18,202 nt of DNA, from the NCBI GenBank assembly GCA_034189125.1, contig JAXHVB010000137.1, positions 1 to 18,202 on the forward strand. Reading direction: 5' to 3'. Source of the stretch: UBA5862 sp002408105 (lineage in GTDB: Bacteria; Pseudomonadota; Gammaproteobacteria; Pseudomonadales; UBA5862). The notes under the pieces were generated by a model. The model saw only the letters and a list, made by a program, of their open reading frames with translations, was not told where the DNA came from and ran no database searches. Of the stretch, positions 1 through 6,877 are shown one piece after another. Every line of letters starts with the position of its first letter. Positions within the stretch are counted from its first letter, which is position 1. A program made the position numbers and the translations under genes.

Positions 1-197
1 CGATCGGCACCAAGACTGAGCCACTGCATGGGCGCGCATGGAGCCGGCGTTCGATCTGGGGTGCGCGCGACGTGGTCTGAGGTAGATGGCACGGCTGTTG
101 CACTCCAAGATCGAACCCCATGGTAGATGGGGTCGGGTCATGCTGAAGGGAAGCCGCATTTTGTTTGAGCTGTTGAAACAGAGGTGGTCCCGAATCA
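1..197. other. Leader region upstream of the amine oxidase gene; no gene supported
   Basis: No convincing coding region is visible. Two + frames are open from the window edge and stop at about 80 and 126, so the tail of an upstream gene could be present, but nothing in those short translations is recognisable. The region contains a perfect 7-bp hairpin at 115-133 and a 9-bp inverted repeat (49-57 against 108-116). A Shine-Dalgarno-like GAGGTGG at 181-187 lies 10 nt before the ATG at 198. No clear sigma70 promoter was found. Confidence 0.5.
115..133 (+). promoter_or_regulatory. Perfect 7-bp stem-loop in the amine oxidase leader
   Basis: ACCCCAT pairs perfectly with ATGGGGT around a 5-nt GGTAG loop. 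No T-tract follows, so it is not an intrinsic terminator. It could be an operator-like palindrome or an mRNA leader hairpin. Its role is not known. Confidence 0.3.
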
Positions 198-1757
198 ATG
201 AATCGACGCACACTGTTGGCCAGGCTCGGCGTGTTGGGTGGCGCCGCTGCCATGTACGATGCCATGTCTGCCTTGGGGCTCATTGCTCCTGTCCAAGCCT
301 ACTCTGGTCCACCGCGGATCTCTTCACTACAACAACGTAAAAGCGTTGCAATTCTGGGCGGAGGGATCGCAGGTCTCTGCTGCGCATACGAGCTAACGAA
401 GGCCGGGTATGACTGTACCCTGTTGGAGGCCCGGGAGCGCGTCGGTGGGAGAAATTTCACTGCACGTCGGGGGCAAAAGCTGCTCGAATATGACAGCACA
501 CAGGTGTGTGACTTCGATGAAGAGCCGGACCTGTACTTTAATTGTGGCCCAGCCAGAATACCCGGACATCACCTGGCCCTGCTGGGGTACTGCAAAGAAC
601 TCGGCATTCCGCTAGAGGTGTTTGTCAACGACAACCGCATGGCGCTTTTGCATTCACGTGCGGCGTTTGACGGAAAGCCTCAACGACAGGGTCGGGTGCT
701 GAACGACAGCCGTGGATACATCGCCGAGATGTTGTCCAAGGCATTGGACCAGTCGGCCTTGGAACAAGCAGTGACCGACCAGGATCGGGAACTGCTGCAG
801 GCTTTCGTCGGCCGTTTTGGTGACTTGAGTAAAGACGGAAGATACCTGGGAACAGCGCGCAACCCATATGCTCACGGAGGTTTCCTTGAGGAAGGGTCAA
901 TTCAAGCTCCGCTGGCCCTAGACGACATCCTGAAGTCGGACTTCTGGCAGTTCAAAATGCACTTTGCGGAAATGGCGGATCAGGCCACAACCATGATGCA
1001 GCCCACGGGTGGAATGGACCAGATCCCCCGTGCGTTTGAGCGCAGGATCAAGACCAAAATCCTCTACAACGCTCCGGTTCGGTCAATCATGAACCGGAGC
1101 GACCATGTGCAGGTCGTCTACACCGACCCGAAGGATGGATCAGACCGCGCATTGAAAGCCGACTATGTGATCAACAACGTTCCCTTCCACCTGTTGCTTG
1201 GAATCGACAACAACTTTTCCACTGAATACCGTGCCGCGTTGGCCGCCGTGCCAGCAGGAAAACTGTTCAAAATCGGGTTGCAGGCGCGTCGGCGGTTCTG
1301 GGAGACGGATGACCACATCTATGGAGGCATCACCTGGACTGATTCCCCCATTACACAAATCTGGTATCCAAGCACGAATTTCCACGGCAAAAAAGGTGTC
1401 TTGCTGGGTGCCTACACCTTTTCTGATGAAGATGGCGCGCGGTTTGGCCGGATGGCCCCGCAAGAACGGATCCGAACTGCGCTCTCACAGGCGGAAAAAA
1501 TTCACCCGGGGATATCCGGAGAGATCGAAACCGGCGTGAGTGTTGCCTGGCACAAGGTGCCCCACATGTTCGGCTGCGCAGCCAATTGGACCCCTTCGTC
1601 GAGAGAGCAGTACTTCGATCTTCTGGCTGCTCCCCAGGGTCGCGTCTACTTGGTGGGCGACCAAATCACCCACCACACCGGATGGCAGGAGGGGGCCATT
1701 CGGTCTGCCCATCGGGCAATCGAGCAGCTGCACGCCCGAGCGGCGGCGGAGGTCTGA
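198..1757 (+). CDS. Tat-exported flavin amine oxidase / L-amino-acid oxidase-like protein
   Basis: This is a 519-aa flavoprotein that would oxidise an amine or amino acid to the imine, reducing FAD. The N-terminus carries a twin-arginine signal (NRRTLLARL, residues 2-10) followed by a hydrophobic stretch, so export of the folded, FAD-loaded enzyme to the periplasm is expected. The dinucleotide fold is clear: GGGIAG at 54-59, Glu77 after the second strand, and RVGGR at 81-85. GPARIP around Arg120 resembles the segment of L-amino-acid oxidases whose Arg binds the substrate carboxylate. Lys355 or Lys358, just before an aromatic-rich strand, fits the conserved Lys near flavin N5. The C-terminal FAD motif has GD at 487-488 and GWQEG at 495-499. 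The ATG has GAGGTGG 10 nt upstream. The next gene, a cytochrome c, starts 3 nt after the stop. The family also includes polyamine oxidases, tryptophan 2-monooxygenase and nicotine oxidoreductase NicA2, so the substrate is open. Confidence 0.9.
   Translation: MNRRTLLARLGVLGGAAAMYDAMSALGLIAPVQAYSGPPRISSLQQRKSVAILGGGIAGLCCAYELTKAGYDCTLLEARERVGGRNFTARRGQKLLEYDSTQVCDFDEEPDLYFNCGPARIPGHHLALLGYCKELGIPLEVFVNDNRMALLHSRAAFDGKPQRQGRVLNDSRGYIAEMLSKALDQSALEQAVTDQDRELLQAFVGRFGDLSKDGRYLGTARNPYAHGGFLEEGSIQAPLALDDILKSDFWQFKMHFAEMADQATTMMQPTGGMDQIPRAFERRIKTKILYNAPVRSIMNRSDHVQVVYTDPKDGSDRALKADYVINNVPFHLLLGIDNNFSTEYRAALAAVPAGKLFKIGLQARRRFWETDDHIYGGITWTDSPITQIWYPSTNFHGKKGVLLGAYTFSDEDGARFGRMAPQERIRTALSQAEKIHPGISGEIETGVSVAWHKVPHMFGCAANWTPSSREQYFDLLAAPQGRVYLVGDQITHHTGWQEGAIRSAHRAIEQLHARAAAEV
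1748..1753 (+). promoter_or_regulatory. Ribosome binding site for the cytochrome c gene
   Basis: GGAGGT lies inside the last codons of the amine oxidase gene, 7 nt before the ATG at 1761. It favours 1761 over the internal ATG at 1818, which has no such site. It also implies that the two genes are translated from one mRNA. Confidence 0.6.
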
Positions 1758-1760
1758 TGT

Positions 1761-2138
1761 ATGTCCCGATTGGGTTCCCAAGACCGGCGACCCTGGTGCA
1801 TCGAACGGCCCCAACCCATGCACTGTAGGTCAATCGTTCAGACGGTGGCGTTCGGTTGGATGCTCGTGCTGAGCTTGCCGGGCAAATGTGTCGACCTCGA
1901 CTCCATGTTGGCCCAGTGCAAAACCTGCCACGACTATGGGGTAGGCGGCGCGCCGCGCTCCAATCGGGCCGAAGATTGGGCGCCTCGACTTTCCCGGGGA
2001 GAAGCCGCTTTGGTGCGAAGTGTACGGGAAGGCGTACCTGGAACCCTGATGGAAGGCGGAATTTGCGCAGGATGCTCCGATGCTGAAGTGCGCATCCTGA
2101 TCGACCGCCTGATCGATGGACCGAAAAAGAGCGCCTGA
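1761..2138 (+). CDS. Small exported cytochrome c, c5-like
   Basis: This 125-aa protein has one haem-binding motif, CKTCH (Cys53, Cys56, His57). A hydrophobic segment at about 25-40 should act as a signal sequence, although the cleavage site is not obvious. Downstream, LMEGG (Met97 as likely sixth haem ligand) is followed by a Cys102/Cys105 pair just before SDAEV. That layout matches the c5-type family, where MPPKGG is followed by a CxxC disulfide. It begins 3 nt after the amine oxidase stop. It is therefore a natural electron acceptor for the reduced flavin, as CycN is for NicA2 in nicotine-degrading Pseudomonas. If so, the flavoenzyme would act as a dehydrogenase feeding the respiratory chain. 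That role is inference. If translation starts at ATG 1818 instead, the protein is 106 aa and still contains all these elements. Confidence 0.8.
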   Translation: MSRLGSQDRRPWCIERPQPMHCRSIVQTVAFGWMLVLSLPGKCVDLDSMLAQCKTCHDYGVGGAPRSNRAEDWAPRLSRGEAALVRSVREGVPGTLMEGGICAGCSDAEVRILIDRLIDGPKKSA

Positions 2139-2175
2139 CTCAATTAATGTGCCCAACGAGAACTGAGGAGCATCC

Positions 2176-2745
2176 ATGACTGAGCAAATGCTGACCATGA
2201 CCCAACCCAAACAATGCAAACCCATCCGTCTGCGTGTCCTTTCTTGCGCGAAATGGATGGGTGGGTTGCTCACCATCGCGGCGGCGGGACTTTCCCAAGC
2301 CGCAGAGCCCTCCGGAGTCAAGCGGTACAAAATTCCGGGGTCAGACTTCCCGATCGCCCTGGCGGTTGAAGTGCCAGCGTCCGCGACCGTGGTGTACCAC
2401 AGTGGCTTCACGCCGGCCCCTGCCGATGCCTCCGCCGAGCAATACAGCCGTGCCTACTGGGGTGATACGGAAACCCAAGCGTTGTCGACCCTGGGCCGTT
2501 TGGAGAAGTCTCTGAAATCTCTGGGCCTCGGCATGAAGGATGTCGTGAAGATGCAGGTGTTTTTGGTGGGAGACCCAGAGTTGGGCGGTCGCCTGGACTT
2601 TGCCGGTTTTATGCGGGCGTACACCCGGTATTTCGGCACTGACGAACAACCGAACCTTCCGGCACGATCGGCCATGCAGGTGGCAGGGCTTGCACGTCCA
2701 GGCATGTGGGTGGAGATCGAAGTGATGCTGGTCCGACCCGAATGA
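2176..2745 (+). CDS. Exported RidA-family (YjgF/YER057c/UK114) imine deaminase-like protein
   Basis: This 189-aa protein has a RidA/Rid-family domain at about residues 48-187 behind an N-terminal extension with a signal peptide (hydrophobic 29-40, likely cleavage at SQAAEP). Typical RidA proteins are about 130 aa and cytosolic, so the export signal is unusual. The family signature is seen in the motif with Arg164 (LPARSAMQVAGLA), which corresponds to the Arg that binds the imino-acid carboxylate in RidA, and in the following strand VEIEV (Glu180/Glu182). RidA hydrolyses 2-imino acids to keto acids and ammonia. Here it could process the product of the flavin oxidase two genes upstream. The start has GAGGAG at 2165-2170. 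The stop overlaps the dipeptidase start (ATGA), so the two are probably co-translated. Other Rid subfamilies lack deaminase activity; the Arg is kept here, which argues for activity. Confidence 0.85.
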   Translation: MTEQMLTMTQPKQCKPIRLRVLSCAKWMGGLLTIAAAGLSQAAEPSGVKRYKIPGSDFPIALAVEVPASATVVYHSGFTPAPADASAEQYSRAYWGDTETQALSTLGRLEKSLKSLGLGMKDVVKMQVFLVGDPELGGRLDFAGFMRAYTRYFGTDEQPNLPARSAMQVAGLARPGMWVEIEVMLVRPE

Positions 2746-3980
2746 TGTCCTGGTTCGTTCAGCCTGGAAGATTCGGGTTCTGCGGCTACGCCGTGTTCAT
2801 CATCGCATTGGCAGTGGGTCTTGTGGGTTGCAGTTCGAAAACCAAGATGCCTTCAAACCTAGAGAGGGGTCAGGTGCTGGCGCACCGTTACATCATACTG
2901 GATGGCCACATTGACACACCCACCCGAGGGCTGTTCACGGACGAGCAGATCGGCGTCAGTGCCTCTGGCGAGTTTGATCATCCGCGGGCAATTGTTGGTG
3001 GGTTGGATGCACCCTTCATGTCGATCTACGTGCCTGCGAGGTTTCAGCACACCGGAGGGGCCAGGGCCCACGCTGACCGGCTGATCGACTGGGTGGAAGG
3101 CCAGGTGGCCTTGCATCCCGACAAGTTCGTGGTGGCGACAACCCCGGATGATGTGCGCGCGGCCTTCGTGGCAGGTCAGGTCGCATTGCCCATGGGCATC
3201 GAGAATGGCGCCGCGCTTGAAGGGAGCCTTGAGGCGCTGGATCACTTTTATCGCCGGGGAATTCGCTACATCACCCTTACGCATGGCGAGCCCAATGACA
3301 TCTGCGACTCGTCCTATTCCATACACCGGCCGTGGAAGGGTCTGAGCCCTTTTGGAGTGCAGGTCGTGGCCCGCATGAACGAGCTTGGAATCATGGTCGA
3401 CGTTTCTCACATTTCCGACCAGGCATTTTGGCAGGTGTTGGAGGTATCGACCGTCCCAGTCATCGCCACGCATTCTTCCATGCGGTATTTCACGCCGGGC
3501 TGGGAACGCAACATGAGCGACGAAATGGTGCGGGCCCTGGGGGAGTCTGGTGGCGTGATTCAAATCAATTTTGGGTCCTGGTTCCTCAACGAAGCAGCAC
3601 TGCTTGCGAACCAAGCGTTTCGCGCCAAGCTTGGCGCCTTCATGGCCAGGACCGGGCACGGATACCTTGACGCTGAAACCCAAGCGTTCATCGAAGCCTA
3701 CTTCGCCGAAAACAGCTACCCCTACGCAACGCTTGCTGAAGTGTTGGACCACATTGATCGCGCCGTTGAGATTGCCGGCATCGACCACGTCGGCCTCGGG
3801 TCTGACTTCGATGGGCTCGGCGACACCCTGCCCTCCGGGCTCAAGGACGTCTCCGACTATCCGAATCTCGTGGCCGGCCTATTGGAACGTGGGTATGAGC
3901 CGGTCGAGATCGAGAAAATTCTCGGCGGAAACCTGTTGCGTGTCTGGAGTCAAGCCCAGGCGCATGCGAGCCGGAAGTGA
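2742..3980 (+). CDS. Lipoprotein membrane dipeptidase, peptidase family M19
   Basis: This 412-aa zinc dipeptidase has a lipoprotein signal: hydrophobic 16-28 then LVGC with Cys30 as the lipidation site. It should sit in the periplasm anchored to a membrane. The binuclear zinc ligands of the M19 (renal dipeptidase) family are present: HID at 56-58, Glu154 in the IENG motif, His223 in VDVSH, His244 in IATHSS, and Asp355 in GSDFDG. Family members cleave dipeptides, often accepting a D-residue or dehydro residue at the C-terminal position. The ATG at 2742 overlaps the RidA stop as ATGA. An upstream in-frame start at 2706 would bury 40 nt in the RidA gene and delay the signal peptide, so 2742 (or ATG 2745) is preferred. 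The gene end overlaps a possible GTG start of the next receptor. It probably supplies amino acids to the flavin oxidase of the same cluster. Confidence 0.92.
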   Translation: MMSWFVQPGRFGFCGYAVFIIALAVGLVGCSSKTKMPSNLERGQVLAHRYIILDGHIDTPTRGLFTDEQIGVSASGEFDHPRAIVGGLDAPFMSIYVPARFQHTGGARAHADRLIDWVEGQVALHPDKFVVATTPDDVRAAFVAGQVALPMGIENGAALEGSLEALDHFYRRGIRYITLTHGEPNDICDSSYSIHRPWKGLSPFGVQVVARMNELGIMVDVSHISDQAFWQVLEVSTVPVIATHSSMRYFTPGWERNMSDEMVRALGESGGVIQINFGSWFLNEAALLANQAFRAKLGAFMARTGHGYLDAETQAFIEAYFAENSYPYATLAEVLDHIDRAVEIAGIDHVGLGSDFDGLGDTLPSGLKDVSDYPNLVAGLLERGYEPVEIEKILGGNLLRVWSQAQAHASRK

Positions 3981-4026
3981 CGCGGGGCCGAGATCCACTG
4001 CGCGCCGCAAGCCGAAGCCCTGAAAT

Positions 4027-4034
4027 GAGGAGAA
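4027..4034 (+). promoter_or_regulatory. Ribosome binding site choosing a TTG start for receptor 1
   Basis: GAGGAGAA precedes an in-frame TTG at 4040 by 5 to 7 nt. Two other in-frame starts exist: GTG at 3977, which overlaps the dipeptidase stop as GTGA, and ATG at 4025. Neither has as good a site, and the TTG gives a signal peptide of ordinary length. Confidence 0.45.
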
Positions 4035-4039
4035 GTAGA

Positions 4040-6691
4040 TTGACTGATCTCTCAAAGAACCATGACGCGAGTTCGCGAGCGCGTACGCTCAACCCCTACA
4101 AGCCGTGGCTCGCCGCGTTGGTGACACTGTTGGGGACGTCACTGGCAACCAGCACCGGTTATGCTGCGGTGGCTGATGAAGAGTCCGAAGACAAGTCCTC
4201 CGCCGCTGTTCTTCAGCGGCTTGATGTGACCGGGACCCGAATTCGACAAATCGACATGGAGGGCTCGTCTCCGGTTGTTTCCCTGGACCGCGATGCCATT
4301 GAGCAGTCCGGGGCCATGTCACTTCAGGACCTGCTTGCGTTGTTGCCGGAAGCCGGATCCGGGAGCTTTTCTACGATTGGGAATGACCAAGATGACACCG
4401 CACCCGGCGGAGCCGGCATCTCGCTGCGGGGTCTTGGAGCGGACGCCACCCTGGTTCTGGTCAATGGACGTCGCGTCGCCGTCAGCCCCTGGGCCAAGGG
4501 CATCACGACGTCTTTCGTCGACATCAACGCAATTCCGCTTGCCGCCATTGAACGGGTAGAGGTGCTCAAGGACGGCGCATCGGCTCTGTACGGGTCTGAC
4601 GCGATCGCTGGTGTGGTCAACATCATACTGCGAGAGAGCTACAACGGGGTCACCCTGACCGGCAGTTTTGGTGACAGCACGGCGGACGAAGATGCCTCGG
4701 AAACCCGGCTCAGCCTGATGTTGGGAGCAAGTGGAGACGCCGGGCGGGGCCTGGTCGTGATTGATTACTACAAACGCAACGCGCTTGCGTATTCCGACCG
4801 CGAGGTATCCGAAACCCTTGATCACCGCAGTCAGGGCGGCACGGACATGCGTTCGGCGGGTGGGTATCCTGGAACCTTTCTAACGCCGGACGGAGTCTGG
4901 CACATCGATCCGGCTTGCCCTCCGGAGCAAATATCAAACGGGTTCTGTCGATTCGATTACATCAAGCACCAGTACGCATCCCCACAGACCGAGCGGGTTG
5001 GCGCTTTCGCGACCTGGACCTACGACCTTTCGCAGATGACGCAGCTCTTCACCGAAGTGCAGATGCAGCGCAACAACACTTTGGTCGTCGGCGCACCGAG
5101 TCCCACGTTTTTCAACTTCACCATTCCTGCTGCCCATCCGGACAACCCCTACGGGGCGGACTTGCAAATGGCCTATCGATTCGTCGAGTCCGGGCCGCGG
5201 GCCTTTGATATCGATGTGACCAATCTTCGTGGCCTGATTGGACTGCGTGGGATGTTCATGGGTTGGGATTGGGAAACGGCTTACCACATTTCCAGGTCCG
5301 AGGCCGACCAGGTTGGAATCAGCGGCATGGTGAACCAATTGCTTGCTCAGCAAGCCATCGACGATTTCAGTTTCAGCCCCTTTGGCGGGGCCTCGAATCC
5401 TGCGGCGGTGGTTGACGGCTTCACGGTGCCAACGGTGCGAGAGGGCCAATCACGCATGGAGATGGTCGACGCGCGCCTGTCTGGACCCATCATGCAGATG
5501 CCGTTCGGATTTCTCGGGTTTGCGGCCGGCCTCGAATACCGAGAAGAATCCATCCGTGACGAACCCGATCTGCAGTTTCAGCAGGGCTTGATCATCGGAA
5601 CCGAAGCCACGCAAGCGCGAGGAGAGCGGGACGTGACCTCTGGTTACATCGAGCTGCTGGTGCCCGCATGGGAGGGGCTGGAGGTGCAGTTGGCGCTGCG
5701 CTACGACGACTACAGCGACTTTGGCAGCACCACCAACCCGAAAGTCGGCGTGTTGTATCAACTCAACCCCTCGGTCAGTTTGCGCGGATCCTGGGGTACG
5801 GGATTCAGAGCGCCTTCTCTTGCCCAAGTTGGCCTTGGTCCCACCGATGAGTCACCGGTTCTTGTGGACGAACTGCGCTGTGCCACTGCGGGAGGCACCT
5901 ACTGTGACCCCGCGGAATTTCCAGTGATGTACAGCGGCAACCCGGACCTGGACGCCGAGGAGTCGGAATCTCTGGTGCTTGGCGCCGTGCTTCAGATCTC
6001 CGATCCGCTGGCGGTGACGCTTGACTACTGGCGCTACGAGATTGAAGACGGGATCACCACAGATACCCGACAGCTGCTGCTTGCCGAGGCCAATGACCCG
6101 ACTTCATTGCCCCCCGGAACCATCGTGCGCGGTACGCCTTCTGCGGACGACGTGCTGGCCGGCGTGCCAGGTCGCATTACTGAAATCAATGATGTGCTGC
6201 GCAATGCCGCGACCCAAGAGACCGACGGCATCGACTTTGGCATTCGCTACAGGCAGCAATCCGAAATCGGATTGTTCTCCGGTTCATTCAGTGTGACCCA
6301 CGTGCTGAGCTTCGATGAGCAGCTCAACGAGGCGGCCCCCACCGAGGACCTCAACGGAAAGTTCGAGCGCCCGGAAACCCGGTGGAGCCTGACGGCCGAT
6401 CTGGATCGCGGCACCTGGGGTGCCACAGCGATCGTGCATTACATCGGAGAGTTCGATGACAACGATGATGCCGGCCCGGTGTCGGCGGCACGCACGGTTG
6501 ACAGTTGGACCACCTTGGACCTGCAGACACGGGTGACGATGCCTTGGTCTGGCGAAGTGCGCGTCGGGATGACCAACGTCCTCGACGAGGAAGTACCGTT
6601 TTCGGCCGGCACCTTTCAGGGTTTCGTACCCAGCACGCACGATCCCATGGGGCGCTTCGCTTACGTGGCCTACACCCACCGTTTTGAATAG
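4040..6691 (+). CDS. TonB-dependent outer-membrane receptor 1
   Basis: From the TTG start the protein is 883 aa. It has a signal peptide (hydrophobic core WLAALVTLLGTSL, cleavage near GYAA), an LQRLDVTGTRI segment that could serve as TonB box, a plug domain and a large C-terminal beta-barrel. Plug hallmarks are visible: LRGLG, VNGRRVA at about 141-147, and ERVEVLKDGASALYGSDAIAGVVN at about 170-195. Later segments show LRYDDYSDFGSTTNPKVG and RGSWGTGFRAPS, typical barrel strands. Two Cys pairs (CPPEQ...GFC, and CATAGGTYC) lie in probable extracellular loops. Such receptors import scarce ligands using energy passed by TonB. The ligand cannot be read from sequence; the tight link to the dipeptidase suggests a peptide or amino-acid derivative, which is inference. 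It may alternatively start at 3977 or 4025. The C-terminus (THRFE) ends one residue beyond the usual terminal Phe. Confidence 0.92.
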   Translation: MTDLSKNHDASSRARTLNPYKPWLAALVTLLGTSLATSTGYAAVADEESEDKSSAAVLQRLDVTGTRIRQIDMEGSSPVVSLDRDAIEQSGAMSLQDLLALLPEAGSGSFSTIGNDQDDTAPGGAGISLRGLGADATLVLVNGRRVAVSPWAKGITTSFVDINAIPLAAIERVEVLKDGASALYGSDAIAGVVNIILRESYNGVTLTGSFGDSTADEDASETRLSLMLGASGDAGRGLVVIDYYKRNALAYSDREVSETLDHRSQGGTDMRSAGGYPGTFLTPDGVWHIDPACPPEQISNGFCRFDYIKHQYASPQTERVGAFATWTYDLSQMTQLFTEVQMQRNNTLVVGAPSPTFFNFTIPAAHPDNPYGADLQMAYRFVESGPRAFDIDVTNLRGLIGLRGMFMGWDWETAYHISRSEADQVGISGMVNQLLAQQAIDDFSFSPFGGASNPAAVVDGFTVPTVREGQSRMEMVDARLSGPIMQMPFGFLGFAAGLEYREESIRDEPDLQFQQGLIIGTEATQARGERDVTSGYIELLVPAWEGLEVQLALRYDDYSDFGSTTNPKVGVLYQLNPSVSLRGSWGTGFRAPSLAQVGLGPTDESPVLVDELRCATAGGTYCDPAEFPVMYSGNPDLDAEESESLVLGAVLQISDPLAVTLDYWRYEIEDGITTDTRQLLLAEANDPTSLPPGTIVRGTPSADDVLAGVPGRITEINDVLRNAATQETDGIDFGIRYRQQSEIGLFSGSFSVTHVLSFDEQLNEAAPTEDLNGKFERPETRWSLTADLDRGTWGATAIVHYIGEFDDNDDAGPVSAARTVDSWTTLDLQTRVTMPWSGEVRVGMTNVLDEEVPFSAGTFQGFVPSTHDPMGRFAYVAYTHRFE

Positions 6692-6733
6692 GGAGGTGCT
6701 GTAGAAAGACCGACTGTCGTTTGAGTGTACGAC

Positions 6734-6752
6734 CCGGTGGGTGACCCGCCGG
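6734..6752 (+). promoter_or_regulatory. GC-rich stem-loop between the two receptor genes
   Basis: CCGGTGGG pairs with CCCGCCGG around a TGA loop: an 8-bp stem with one T-G wobble. A competing pairing of GGTGGG (6736-6741) with CCCACC (6758-6763) is also possible. No T-tract follows, so a rho-independent terminator is unlikely. It could be an mRNA-stabilising or attenuating hairpin that sets the expression of receptor 2 apart from receptor 1. Confidence 0.35.
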
Positions 6753-6775
6753 CTGACCCCACCAAGGACGGACAA

Positions 6776-6877
6776 ATGAACCATTCAGCGTTGTGTTGCG
6801 TTTGTGACGATCACGAAGAGGTACGTAGCCATGGCCCCATTTGCCGATCCCGTGCGCGGTTTGCGTGCAGATCTTGA
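6776..6877 (+). CDS. Possible short upstream ORF overlapping the receptor 2 start
   Basis: A 33-codon ORF begins at ATG 6776 with AAGGA 7 nt upstream and runs across the start of receptor 2 in another frame. It contains a CCVC cluster near its N-terminus and no recognisable domain. It could be a leader peptide that affects translation of the receptor, or chance. Only the placement and the Shine-Dalgarno-like site support it. Confidence 0.2.
   Translation: MNHSALCCVCDDHEEVRSHGPICRSRARFACRS
6815..6821 (+). promoter_or_regulatory. Ribosome binding site for receptor 2
   Basis: GAAGAGG ends 9 nt before ATG 6831. The longer reading from GTG 6804 has no comparable site, so 6831 is the preferred start. 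Confidence 0.5.

Noticed and set aside
86..340. 84-codon + strand frame at the window start
   Set aside because: It runs into the Tat signal region of the flavoenzyme in a different frame and has no recognisable feature.
2859..3788. 309-codon open frame on the - strand within the dipeptidase gene
   Set aside because: It is antisense to a gene with all M19 metal ligands. It has no recognisable domain and reflects GC-rich codon structure.
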